Below are positions 1 to 10,494 of a stretch of DNA of 64,000 nucleotides, one piece after another. This DNA is from Falsiroseomonas sp051860665. GTDB lineage: Bacteria > Pseudomonadota > Alphaproteobacteria > Acetobacterales > Acetobacteraceae. Location of the stretch: assembly GCF_051860665.1 (NCBI RefSeq), contig NZ_JBHYDM010000001.1:186001-250000 (forward strand), read 5' to 3'. How positions within the stretch are numbered: the first letter of the stretch is position 1; each line of letters opens with the position of its first letter. The notes under the pieces are model-generated. The model had not been told where the DNA came from. It ran no database searches and saw only the letters and a list, made by a program, of their open reading frames with translations. The position numbers and the translations under genes are program-made.

Positions 1-1
1 G

Positions 2-523
2 GCCGTGGTGGGTGGCGGCAATTCCGCGACGGAGGAGGCGCTGTACCTGTCCAACCTGGCGCGCCACGTCACGCTGATCCACCGGCGGGACAGCCTGCGG
101 TCGGAGAAGATCCTGCAGAAGCGGCTGTTCGAGCGGCCCAACGTCTCCGTCATCTGGGACACCGCGGTCGATGCCGTGCTGGCGGATACGACCGGACGCG
201 TTGCGGTGGCCCGCGCCCTGGCGCTGCGCAACCTGAAGACGGGGGAGGCCAGCGAGCTGCCGGTGCATGGGCTGTTCGTGGCGATCGGGCATGACCCGGC
301 GACCGCCCTGTTCAAGGGCCAGCTCGGCATGGATGAGGAAGGCTATATCCGCACCACGCCCGGCACGACGCAGACCAGCGTCCCCGGAGTCTTCGCCGCG
401 GGCGACGTGCAGGACAAGATCTATCGCCAGGCGGTGACGGCCGCCGGCACCGGCTGCATGGCGGCGCTGGAGGCGGAGAAGTTCCTGGCGCATCTGCCGG
501 CGGTGGACGTCGCGACGGCCTGA
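2..523 (+). CDS. trxB: Thioredoxin reductase, C-terminal part (5' end outside window)
   Basis: NADPH-dependent FAD flavoenzyme that reduces thioredoxin in the cytoplasm. Only the last 173 residues lie in the window. They hold the NADPH-binding GGGNSA stretch at fragment residues 4-9, the HRRDSLR phosphate-binding motif near residue 30, and the C-terminal FAD motif GVFAAGDV followed by RQAVTAAGTGCMAALEAEKF, which is typical of bacterial TrxB. The redox CxxC pair should sit just upstream of the window, so it cannot be checked. A full TrxB is about 320 residues, so nearly half is missing. The reading frame is open from base 2. A LysR gene follows on the same strand after about 140 bases. Confidence 0.92.
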   Translation, partial: AVVGGGNSATEEALYLSNLARHVTLIHRRDSLRSEKILQKRLFERPNVSVIWDTAVDAVLADTTGRVAVARALALRNLKTGEASELPVHGLFVAIGHDPATALFKGQLGMDEEGYIRTTPGTTQTSVPGVFAAGDVQDKIYRQAVTAAGTGCMAALEAEKFLAHLPAVDVATA

Positions 524-548
524 GGCGCGGCGCGGCGCGGCATTTGCC

Positions 549-571
549 TCCTGGGCCTTCATTTCCCAGGA
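549..571. repeat. Inverted repeat between trxB and the LysR gene
   Basis: TCCTGGG (549-555) and CCCAGGA (565-571) form a perfect 7-bp stem with a 9-base loop, followed by a run of A rather than T on the + strand. It could be a weak trxB transcription end or a regulator site for the LysR gene. The missing T tract argues against a standard intrinsic terminator. Confidence 0.4.
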
Positions 572-664
572 AAAAAACGCCTCGTCAGCAACTGACATGC
601 TACTCAAACCACGGATGCGCATGGCAGCTTGCCACGCAGCGGGAACAGGGAATCGGGCGCAGGT

Positions 665-1573
665 ATGCCGTTGGATTGGGATAAGCTGCGCGTTTTCCAC
701 GCGGTGGCCGAGGCAGGGTCCTTCACCCATGCCGGGGAGACGCTGAATCTCTCCCAGTCCGCCGTCTCGCGCCAGATCCAGGCGCTGGAGGAGGCGCTGC
801 AGGTCCCGCTGTTCCACCGCCATGCCCGCGGCCTGATCCTGACCGAGCAGGGCGAGACCCTGAACCGCGCGGTGCGGGAGGTCTTCGCCAAGCTGGCGAT
901 GACCGAGGCGCTGCTGACCGAGAGCCGCGAGCGGCCCACCGGCCGCCTGAAGGTCACCACCACCACCGGCTTCGGCAGCGTCTGGCTCGCGCCCCGCTTG
1001 CGTCGCTTCATGGCGCTGCATCCGGATGTGACGCTGACCGTGGTGCTGGACGATGCCGACCTCGATCTCGCGATGCGGGAGGCCGATGTGGCCATCCGCC
1101 TGCATCCGCCGCGGCAGCCGGACCTGATCCAGCGCAACCTGGGCTCCTTCGGCTGGCGCGTCTGCGGCGCGCCCGACTACCTGAAGACTGCCGGCATGCC
1201 GATGCGGGCGGAGGATCTCGATGCCCATCGGATGATCGTCTATGGCGATTATCGTCCGCCGGTTGAATCCGTGAACTGGCTGCAGGAGGCCGGGCGCCGC
1301 CCAGGCTCCGCGCGCCGTGCGGTGCTGGAGATGAACAGCCTGCCGGGCATCCTGGCCGCCGTGCGCAGCGGCCTCGGCATCGCCGCCCTGCCCGACTACA
1401 TGGGCGATGAGCTGGACGGGCTGGTGCAGGTGCTGCCGGAGCTGAAGTCGCCGCGCATCGAGGCCTATTTCGTCTATCCGGAGGAGCTGCGCCATTCCAA
1501 GCGCGTCGCCGTCTTCCGCGACTTCCTCGTGGCGGAGCTGGCCATGCCGGCCAGGTTGCAGGCCGCGAGCTGA
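665..1573 (+). CDS. LysR-family transcriptional regulator
   Basis: Probable DNA-binding regulator of 302 residues. The N-terminal winged helix-turn-helix is clear (LRVFHAVAEAGSFTHAGETL, then SQSAVSRQIQALEE), and a type 2 periplasmic-binding-like effector domain fills the rest (about residues 90-295). An upstream in-frame ATG at 629 is possible. I prefer 665 because the protein then starts with PLDWDKLRVF, the usual position of the LysR start. The gene stands alone between trxB and a long gap. The pairing with trxB suggests, but does not show, a role in redox control. The effector is unknown. Confidence 0.9.
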   Translation: MPLDWDKLRVFHAVAEAGSFTHAGETLNLSQSAVSRQIQALEEALQVPLFHRHARGLILTEQGETLNRAVREVFAKLAMTEALLTESRERPTGRLKVTTTTGFGSVWLAPRLRRFMALHPDVTLTVVLDDADLDLAMREADVAIRLHPPRQPDLIQRNLGSFGWRVCGAPDYLKTAGMPMRAEDLDAHRMIVYGDYRPPVESVNWLQEAGRRPGSARRAVLEMNSLPGILAAVRSGLGIAALPDYMGDELDGLVQVLPELKSPRIEAYFVYPEELRHSKRVAVFRDFLVAELAMPARLQAAS

Positions 1574-1591
1574 ACCCTCGCCTGGGTGCGT

Positions 1592-1610
1592 GATCGCGGA
1601 ATGCGATCGC
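1592..1610 (+). terminator. Possible hairpin terminator of the LysR gene
   Basis: GATCGC (1592-1597) pairs with GCGATC (1603-1608) around a 5-base loop and is followed by GCTTCCTT. The stem is perfect but the T content downstream is modest, so this is a weak call. Confidence 0.35.
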
Positions 1611-1709
1611 TTCCTTGAGCAATGTGTTCCGCGAGGTTGTATTAACTATCCATGCACCCCACGCATGGCGGCCACCGCCTTTTCACCCATGCGCCATGCC
1701 GCACCGCAC

Positions 1710-1846
1710 ACTATGTAGGGGGTGTTCCGACGGCGACGTTGGATCAGGGTCACTCGGGTTATCCCGAACCCCTTCGTCTCCCAGACGTGAAGCCTCCCTG
1801 TTTGACTTAGGCCGCTACCCCAACGGGCTGGCGGCCTTTTTTTTGG
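1710..1846 (+). ncRNA. Candidate structured small RNA ending in an intrinsic terminator
   Basis: This stretch of the 369-bp gap between the LysR and protease genes has no convincing reading frame but is rich in local structure. TCGGG-TTAT-CCCGA lies near 1757-1770. An almost perfect hairpin CTTCGTCT-CCC-AGACGTGAAG follows near 1775-1794. The segment closes with a strong terminator and eight T residues. A possible -10 element (TATGTA) lies near 1713. The arrangement suggests an independent small RNA of roughly 130 nt. A 6S-type RNA is one guess, but I could not match it base by base. The rest of the gap (1611-1709 and 1847-1942) shows only a small hairpin CCATGC/GCATGG near 1651-1669 and an AT-rich patch near 1893-1905. 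Confidence 0.4.
1809..1846 (+). terminator. Rho-independent terminator
   Basis: GGCCGCTACCCC, loop AAC, GGGCTGGCGGCC, then TTTTTTTT. The stem has one G-T pair and one mismatch. This is the clearest intrinsic terminator in the window. Because the preceding LysR gene ends over 230 bases upstream behind its own hairpin, it probably serves a separate transcript. Confidence 0.75.
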
Positions 1847-1942
1847 CCGGGCCGCCCGGACATTTCGCAGCCGGCGTTCGTCTGGCGCGGACGATGATAT
1901 TCATTAATCCTCCGGCTTGAAAAGCAGGGGGAGCGCCAGCGC

Positions 1943-4423
1943 ATGTGCATGATCTGTGCGGGCACGGGGCTGCGGGCCGAGGACCAGCCGGCGCAGCACC
2001 TGGCGGCCAGCCTCGTCGCGCCGCCCCAGCGCGGCTGGGCCTTCGCCGACTATACCGGGGATGCCACGCTGGATTCCCTGCTGCTCGGCTCCCGCTGGAC
2101 CGGCACCAGCCTGTCCTATGCCCTGCCGGCGGACCAGGCGGCCTGGGGCGATGGCTTCCTGGCGGGCCTTTCCGAGGCCGCCCTGCCGCCCAGCGAATCC
2201 CTCGCCCGCGCCATGGACCTGATCCTGACCGGCCAGAGCGAGGGGGCGGAGGGGCCGCTGCAGCGCCTGACCTCGCTCGCCGCCTTCACCCCGCTGACCC
2301 TGGCGCGCAGCGAGGATGTGGCAGGCGCGACGCTCCGCCTCGGCCTCGCCGACCGGCTGCCCGAGGCCTTCGGCCTCGCCTTCCCGCCGGGCAACGAGGC
2401 CTGGGGCGGCGGGGTCGGCTCGGTCGGGCCGGGGGTGCGCGGCGGTGATGTCTGGCTCAGCTTCGCCAATTTCATGACCGGGCCCGGCGGCGTGCTGGAC
2501 CCCGTGCCGGGGGGCCTCGCCTGGCATACGCTGACGCATGAGCTGGGCCATGCGCTGGGCCTGGCGCATCCGCACCAGGGGCCGGGCCAGGCGGGCGGCA
2601 CCGTGGTCGCCATGCCGGATGCCTGGAACAGCGTCGAATTCACCAATATGGCCTATCGGCTGCACCCAGAGGGCTCGGTCGACGACCAGTCCCCGATCGA
2701 CGGCTTCGACCTGCCACAGAGCTGGATGACCTACGACATCCGCGCGCTGCAGCACCTCTATGGCGCCAATTACGCGACCGAGGCCGGAGACACCGTCTAT
2801 CGCTTCGATCCCCTGACCGGGGAGGTGACGGTGAATGGCATCGGCCAGGGCGCGCCGGGGGCCAACCGCATCCTGCTGACCATCTGGGATGGCGGCGGCC
2901 GGGACACCTATGACCTGCGCGCCTATGCCGACGACCTGCGCATCGACCTGGCCCCCGGCGCGGGCTCCATCCTCTCCCCGGCCCAATTGGCCGACCTGAC
3001 GCCGCTGGGCGAGGAGCCCGGCACCTGGCGGGCGCAGCGCAGCCTCTACAACGCCTTCCTCTACCAGGACGACCCGCGGTCGTTGATCGAGGATGTCTGG
3101 GGCGGGACGGGCGATGACCGCATCTCCGGCAATCTCGCCGCCAATCGCCTGGCGGGCGCGGCGGGGGCGGATACGCTGCTCGGCCTGCAGGGCGCCGATA
3201 CGCTGGATGGCGGGGCCGGGGCGGATCGGATGGAGGGCGGCGCCGGGGACGATACCTACCTGGTCGACCAGTCCGGCGACCGGGTGGTGGAGCAGGCCGC
3301 CGGCGGCCGCGATACCGTCATCGCCGCCCGCGGCTGGCAGCTCGGCGCGCATTTCGAGGTGCTGCTGCTGACCGAGGCGGCCGGTGCCGCGCGCGGCCTG
3401 GGCAATGCCGAGGCGAACCGGATCGAGGGCAATGGCTTCGACAATACCCTGGTGGGCGGCGCGGGGAATGACGCGCTCTCCGGCCATGGCGGCATCGACC
3501 GGCTGTTCGGGGAGGCGGATGCCGATCTCCTCTCCGGCGGCGCGGGCGACGACCTGCTCTTCGGCGGGGCGGGCGACGACGTGCTGCTGGGCGGCGAGGG
3601 TGCGGACCGCATGGCCGGCGGCACCGGCAATGACAGCTATGCCATCGACCAGGCCGGCGACCGCGTTCTGGAACGGGCGGAGGAGGGGCAGGACACCGTC
3701 ATCTCCAGCCTCGATGTGACCCGCCTGGACGCGGCGCTGGAGGAGCTGGTGCTGATCGACCGCGCCCTGCAGGGCTTCGGCAATGCGCTGGACAACGACA
3801 TCAGCGGCAGCGCCATGGACAACCTGCTGTCCGGCCTCGGCGGCGACGACACCCTCTCGGGCGGCGCCGGGGCGGACCGGGTGCTGGGCGGGGCCGGCGC
3901 CGATTCGCTGGTGGGCGGTTCGGGCGATGACTGGCTGGCCGGCGGCGTCGGCGATGACAGCCTGGAAGGCGGCAGCGGCCGGGACACGTTGCGCGGCGGA
4001 GAGGGCGCGGACCTGCTCCTCGGCGGCGCGGGCGACGACCGCATGGCGGGCGATGCCGGGGCGGATACGCTGCTGGGCGAGGGCGGCAACGACACGCTGA
4101 TCGGCGATGCCGGCAATGACGTGCTGGTGGGCGGCAGCGGCGAGGTCCGCCTGCAGGGCGGCGCCGGCGCCGATATCTTCGCCTGGGCCGGCGGCAGCGA
4201 GGGCCGGCTGACCATCGCCGATTTCAGCCTGGCCGAGGACCGCATCGGCCTGGCCGCCTATTACGACAACTTCGCCGTGCTGGCGGAAGATCTCAGCGGG
4301 ATCGAGGGCGGCACGCTGCTGCGGATGGACAATGGCAATGAGGTGGTGATCCAGGGCCTCGCCCTGGCCGAGGTCAGCGCCAGCCTGTTCCTGCTGGCGC
4401 CGCCTGGCAGCCTGATGGGGTAG
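1943..4423 (+). CDS. RTX metalloprotease, serralysin (peptidase M10) type
   Basis: Secreted calcium-binding zinc protease of 826 residues. The zinc motif HELGHALGLAHP (HExxHxxGxxHP) starts at H199, with catalytic E200. The Met-turn is SWMTYD at M262. From about residue 385 there are many GGxGxDx-type calcium-binding nonapeptide repeats. Two copies of the module that starts DTYLVDQSGDRVVE or DSYAIDQAGDRVLE lie near residues 437-510 and 565-630. There is no Sec signal. The RTX repeats and hydrophobic C-terminus (ASLFLLAPPG) imply type I secretion by an ABC exporter. No such exporter gene is in the window. The N-terminus carries a close Cys pair (MCMIC). The start has a GGGGGAG ribosome-binding site. 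The substrate is unknown. Confidence 0.88.
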   Translation: MCMICAGTGLRAEDQPAQHLAASLVAPPQRGWAFADYTGDATLDSLLLGSRWTGTSLSYALPADQAAWGDGFLAGLSEAALPPSESLARAMDLILTGQSEGAEGPLQRLTSLAAFTPLTLARSEDVAGATLRLGLADRLPEAFGLAFPPGNEAWGGGVGSVGPGVRGGDVWLSFANFMTGPGGVLDPVPGGLAWHTLTHELGHALGLAHPHQGPGQAGGTVVAMPDAWNSVEFTNMAYRLHPEGSVDDQSPIDGFDLPQSWMTYDIRALQHLYGANYATEAGDTVYRFDPLTGEVTVNGIGQGAPGANRILLTIWDGGGRDTYDLRAYADDLRIDLAPGAGSILSPAQLADLTPLGEEPGTWRAQRSLYNAFLYQDDPRSLIEDVWGGTGDDRISGNLAANRLAGAAGADTLLGLQGADTLDGGAGADRMEGGAGDDTYLVDQSGDRVVEQAAGGRDTVIAARGWQLGAHFEVLLLTEAAGAARGLGNAEANRIEGNGFDNTLVGGAGNDALSGHGGIDRLFGEADADLLSGGAGDDLLFGGAGDDVLLGGEGADRMAGGTGNDSYAIDQAGDRVLERAEEGQDTVISSLDVTRLDAALEELVLIDRALQGFGNALDNDISGSAMDNLLSGLGGDDTLSGGAGADRVLGGAGADSLVGGSGDDWLAGGVGDDSLEGGSGRDTLRGGEGADLLLGGAGDDRMAGDAGADTLLGEGGNDTLIGDAGNDVLVGGSGEVRLQGGAGADIFAWAGGSEGRLTIADFSLAEDRIGLAAYYDNFAVLAEDLSGIEGGTLLRMDNGNEVVIQGLALAEVSASLFLLAPPGSLMG

Positions 4424-4435
4424 CGGGAGCGACCC

Positions 4436-6013
4436 TCAGGCGGTCTTGCTGATGTTCCAATAGACCGGGATGGCGGCGTCCAGGATGCCCTGGAGGCGGG
4501 CGGAATGGCCGCGCACCAGGCTCATCATGCCGATCGGCAGATAGGGCACCGTCTCCACCGCGCGCAGCTGCACGTCCCGCGCGATGCGCTGGCGGTCCTC
4601 CTGGGTCGGCGCGAAGGCGAAGGCGTCGCGCAGGCGTTCCAGCTCGGGATCGTCGGGCCAGCCGGGCAAAGCGGTGCGGGCGCCGGCGGCGCGCAGCGCG
4701 ATGTGGCTGACCGGGTCCATGAGATCCACCGCTGCGGGGGCCGAGACGAAGAGGCTCCAGCCGCCCTGCCCCACCGGGTTCTTCGACAGCCGGCGGGTGA
4801 CCAGCGTCGCCCAGTCCATCGCCTGCAGGTCCACCGTCATCCCCGCCCGCCGCAGCCGGTCCGCCGCGACACGGGCAAAGGTGCTGCTGATGGTGCTGTC
4901 CTGCGCATCCAGCACCACCACCGGCGTGCCGTCATAGCCGGATTGCTGCACGGCGGTGCGCGCCAGGTCGGCATTGGGCGCCACCCAGCCCTCGCTGGTA
5001 TGGAAGGGGGAGGCGCAGGGGAAGAAGCTGCGGCAGTCCTGCCAGCGGTCGCGCTCGGTCATATAGGCCGGCATCATCTCCGCGGGGTCCACCAGCAGCC
5101 GCATCGCCTGGCGCAGTTTCGGGTTATCGAAGGGCGGCACGGCGTGGTTCATGCGGAAGATCGGCTGCACGCCGGCGGCATCCTGCGCCGCCAGCCGCAG
5201 GTTCCGGTTGCGCGCCACCACCGGGAACAGATCCGGCGGGCATTCCTCGAAGATGTCGAGCTCGCCGGTCTGCAGCGCGCTCAGCGCCGTCGCCGCATCC
5301 GGCAGCACGAGCCATTCGACGCGCTCGATCCGCGCGTGCTTGCCCCCCGCCAGGCCATCCGGCGCCTCCGCCCGCGGCTGGTAGTCCGGGTTGCGGCGAT
5401 AGGTGGTGCGGTCGCCCATCCGCCAATCCTCCCGCCGCAGCATATAGGGGCCGCTGCCGGTGGGGTCGGTGATCGGGGTGGTGATGGGGGTGGCCGCCAC
5501 GCGCGCCGGCATGATGAAGGCCGGCAGGCCGGAGGGTTTGGCCAGCGCATCCAGCACCAGCCCCCAGGGCCGCTGCATCACCAGGCGGAAGCGCCGCGCA
5601 TCCACGGCCTCGAGGGTATTCCCCTCCGCCAGCATCTGCGCGCCATGCCCATCGCGGATCGCCCAACGGCGAAGCGAGGCCACCACATCCTCGGAGGTGA
5701 CGGGCGCCCCGTCATGGAAGCGCAGCCCGGGGCGCAGCGAAAAATCCCAGGCCAGGCGGTCGGCGCTGACGCTGTGGCTTTCCACCATCTGCGGCTGCGG
5801 ACGCAGCTTGGAATCCAGCGCGAAGAGCGTGTCGTAGACCATGTAGCCATGGTTGCGGGCCATGTATTCGGGCGAGATGAAGGGATCGAGCCCGCGCAGG
5901 TCGCCGAAGAGCTTGACCCGGAGCGTGCCCGGGTCGCCGCGACCCTGCGCCAGGGCCGGCGCGGCGAGCATTGCAGGCAGCAGCGCCAATGTGGCGCGAC
6001 GCGAGATGGACAT
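4436..6013 (-). CDS. ABC transporter substrate-binding protein, peptide/nickel family (SBP_bac_5)
   Basis: Periplasmic binding protein of 525 residues for uptake of peptides or similar small molecules. It has a signal peptide with a Tat-like start (MSISRRATLALLPAMLAAPA, cut near ALAQ). Family 5 features follow: LRGLDPF, a Y-rich MVYDTLF segment, LRPGLRFHDGAPVTSEDVV, and a C-terminal NISKTA end. An upstream ATG at 6061 exists. The start at 6013 is preferred because GGGAGG lies 6 bases before it and the signal peptide begins there. No permease or ATPase genes adjoin it, so it is an orphan receptor, common in this bacterial group. The ligand is unknown. Confidence 0.88.
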   Translation of the reverse strand: MSISRRATLALLPAMLAAPALAQGRGDPGTLRVKLFGDLRGLDPFISPEYMARNHGYMVYDTLFALDSKLRPQPQMVESHSVSADRLAWDFSLRPGLRFHDGAPVTSEDVVASLRRWAIRDGHGAQMLAEGNTLEAVDARRFRLVMQRPWGLVLDALAKPSGLPAFIMPARVAATPITTPITDPTGSGPYMLRREDWRMGDRTTYRRNPDYQPRAEAPDGLAGGKHARIERVEWLVLPDAATALSALQTGELDIFEECPPDLFPVVARNRNLRLAAQDAAGVQPIFRMNHAVPPFDNPKLRQAMRLLVDPAEMMPAYMTERDRWQDCRSFFPCASPFHTSEGWVAPNADLARTAVQQSGYDGTPVVVLDAQDSTISSTFARVAADRLRRAGMTVDLQAMDWATLVTRRLSKNPVGQGGWSLFVSAPAAVDLMDPVSHIALRAAGARTALPGWPDDPELERLRDAFAFAPTQEDRQRIARDVQLRAVETVPYLPIGMMSLVRGHSARLQGILDAAIPVYWNISKTA

Positions 6014-6070
6014 CCGAAACCTCCCGGCGCGTCCATCTGGCGGGGCGCGCTCGGGGCTCATCCTGGTCCC

Positions 6071-6090
6071 GGTGACGGAGGCTTGTCACC
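6071..6090 (-). terminator. Hairpin downstream of ccmB
   Basis: GGTGAC (6071-6076) and GTCACC (6085-6090) form a perfect 6-bp stem just after the ccmB stop on the minus strand. There is no T tract, so termination is a guess. Confidence 0.3.
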
Positions 6091-6101
6091 AGGGAAGTGC
6101 C

Positions 6102-6761
6102 CTATTCCCCCCGCAGCGCCGCCCCCGCGGCCAGCGGCGCCAGCGGTGCGGCCAGCGCCAGCAGCGCGCCGAGCAACAGCAGATAGGGCCGCGGCGAAAT
6201 GCCGCCCGCCGCCGCCTCGATGGCGGCCGCGCCGAAGATCACGGCCGGGATGGACAGCGGCAGCACCAGCAGCGGCAGCAGCACGCCGCCGCGCCGCGCC
6301 CCCAGCGTCAGCGCGGCGCCGGCGGTGCCGAAGAGCGACAGCACGCCGGTGGCCAGGCCCAGCGCCAGCATCGCCGTGCCCCAGGCCTCCACCGGCAGGT
6401 TCAGCATGGCGGCGGCGATCGGCGTGGCCGCCAGCAGCGGCAGGCCGGTCACCACCCAATGGCCCAGCGCCTTGGCCCCCGCCAGGGCGGAGGGCGGCAG
6501 GCCGGAGAGCAGAAGCTGGTCCAGCGACCCATCCTCCGCCTCCGCCCCGAATTGCCGGTCCAGCGGCAGCAGTGCCGCCAGCAGCGCGGCCGCCAGCAGC
6601 GCGCCCGGGGCGATGCGCGCCAGGATTTCGGGCGAAGGCCCGATGCCGAAGGGGAACAGGGCGCAGACCAGCACGAAGAACAGCACCGCAGCCAGCGTAT
6701 CCGCCGGATGCCGCAGCGCCAGCCGCACCTCCCGCCCCAGGACCGCGCCGAAGCCTCTCAC
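6102..6761 (-). CDS. ccmB: Haem exporter protein CcmB
   Basis: Membrane subunit of the CcmAB ABC complex, which works with CcmC/CcmE to load haem for cytochrome c maturation at the inner membrane. The product has 219 residues and about six hydrophobic segments. Family signatures include FGAEAEDGSLDQLLLSGLPP and the LPVEAWGTAMLALGLA region. It starts with GTG and overlaps the ccmA stop by four bases (GTGA), which indicates translational coupling. The usual next gene, ccmC, is absent: downstream lies an unrelated binding-protein gene. Confidence 0.92.
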   Translation of the reverse strand: MRGFGAVLGREVRLALRHPADTLAAVLFFVLVCALFPFGIGPSPEILARIAPGALLAAALLAALLPLDRQFGAEAEDGSLDQLLLSGLPPSALAGAKALGHWVVTGLPLLAATPIAAAMLNLPVEAWGTAMLALGLATGVLSLFGTAGAALTLGARRGGVLLPLLVLPLSIPAVIFGAAAIEAAAGGISPRPYLLLLGALLALAAPLAPLAAGAALRGE

Positions 6762-7345
6762 AGCGCCAGCTCCCGCGCACCCGGCAGGGGCAATGGCAGG
6801 TGCGTCGCCGCGATGACCGCGCCGCCCGCCGCCCGATGCGCGGCCAGCAGGCCGCCGAGACGCGCGACGGAGGCGGCGTCCAGCCCCACCGTCGGCTCGT
6901 CCAGCAGCCAGAGCCGCGCCGGGGCGAGTGCCAGCCGGGCCAGCGCCAGGCGCCGCTTCTGGCCGGAGGAGAGGATGCGGGCCGGCAATTCCGCAAGTTC
7001 GGTCAGGCCCACCGCCTCCAGCGCCGCTTCCACATCGCCGCCCCAGAGCCGCGAATAGAACATCAGGTTCTCCCGCGCCGTCAGGCTGGGCTTCAGCGCA
7101 TCCTGGTGGCTGAGGTAGCGCAACCGCGCCGCATGGGCGACGCGATCGGCCAGCGCATCAACGCCGTCCCATTGAAGACAACCTTCGGCCGGCGGGATCA
7201 GCCCGGCCAGCAGGCGCAGCAGGCTGGATTTTCCCGCACCGTTCGCGCCCAGCAGCAGCAGCGCGCCACCGGCCTCCAGCTGGAAGGAGAGGCCGGCAAA
7301 GATCGCGCGGTCGCCCCGCCAGCAGGCCAGATCCCGCGCTTCCAG
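6758..7345 (-). CDS. ccmA: Haem ABC exporter ATP-binding protein CcmA
   Basis: ATPase subunit of the CcmAB complex for cytochrome c biogenesis. Of 195 residues, it shows Walker A (GANGAGKSS), the signature SSGQKRRLALARL, Walker B with LLDEPTVGLD, and an H-loop (AATHLPLP). I chose the GTG at 7345 because it gives the standard start VLEARDLA and follows a GGGGGG stretch. A GTG at 7378 is possible and would add 11 residues. It is divergent from acnA across about 270 bases, an arrangement known in alphaproteobacteria. Confidence 0.92.
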   Translation of the reverse strand: MEARDLACWRGDRAIFAGLSFQLEAGGALLLLGANGAGKSSLLRLLAGLIPPAEGCLQWDGVDALADRVAHAARLRYLSHQDALKPSLTARENLMFYSRLWGGDVEAALEAVGLTELAELPARILSSGQKRRLALARLALAPARLWLLDEPTVGLDAASVARLGGLLAAHRAAGGAVIAATHLPLPLPGARELAL

Positions 7346-7418
7346 CACCCCAAAGCCCCCCAGCCTATCGCCGCGCACGAAAACAACCCGCAGGCAGGCT
7401 CCGCAGGTGGGTTAAGGC

Positions 7419-7433
7419 ATGCGCCAAGCGCAT
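7419..7433. promoter_or_regulatory. Perfect palindrome between ccmA and acnA
   Basis: ATGCGC-CAA-GCGCAT is a 15-bp inverted repeat in the divergent promoter region. A looser dyad AACCC...GGGTT lies at about 7385-7413. Either could be a regulator site acting on ccmA, acnA or both. No protein is assigned. Confidence 0.4.
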
Positions 7434-7613
7434 CACACCGCACAAGCCTGCGTAACCGCCTCGTAGCGGATGGACCGCCCCGTGCCCCTGTGGTTTAAGC
7501 CGCCTGCTGCGGTCGCGAAAGCGGCACGGCGGAACCGCGCCAGGCTTGGCGGAAGGCGCCCCGCTTCCGGGGTGGCACCCAACCCGGCGCCACGCGAACG
7601 GGGACCCCGGACC

Positions 7614-10310
<2,697 letters not shown>

Positions 10311-10336
10311 GCCGGCTTCACCCTCGGTGACAGGAA

Positions 10337-10367
10337 GGGCGCGGTCCGCAGGGGCCGCGCCCTTTTT
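10337..10367 (+). terminator. Rho-independent terminator of acnA
   Basis: GGGCGCGGTCC (10337-10347), loop GCAG, GGGCCGCGCCC (10352-10362), then TTTTT. The stem is 11 bp with one G-T pair. It lies 27 bases after the acnA stop. Confidence 0.9.
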
Positions 10368-10494
10368 GCATCCGGGGCCGTTGTAACACTGCGGCTTCGG
10401 AACCTTCGCCCGTCGCCGCCGCTGTGACAGCGTTCCATCCGCGCATTGGAGGCCGGCCCTGTCGCTCTCGTCACCCGAAGACACCGCCCGCCCC

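Noticed and set aside
1615..1920. Possible 101-residue gene in the LysR-protease gap
   Set aside because: The frame runs through the terminator and hairpins, has no ribosome-binding site and no recognisable protein features.
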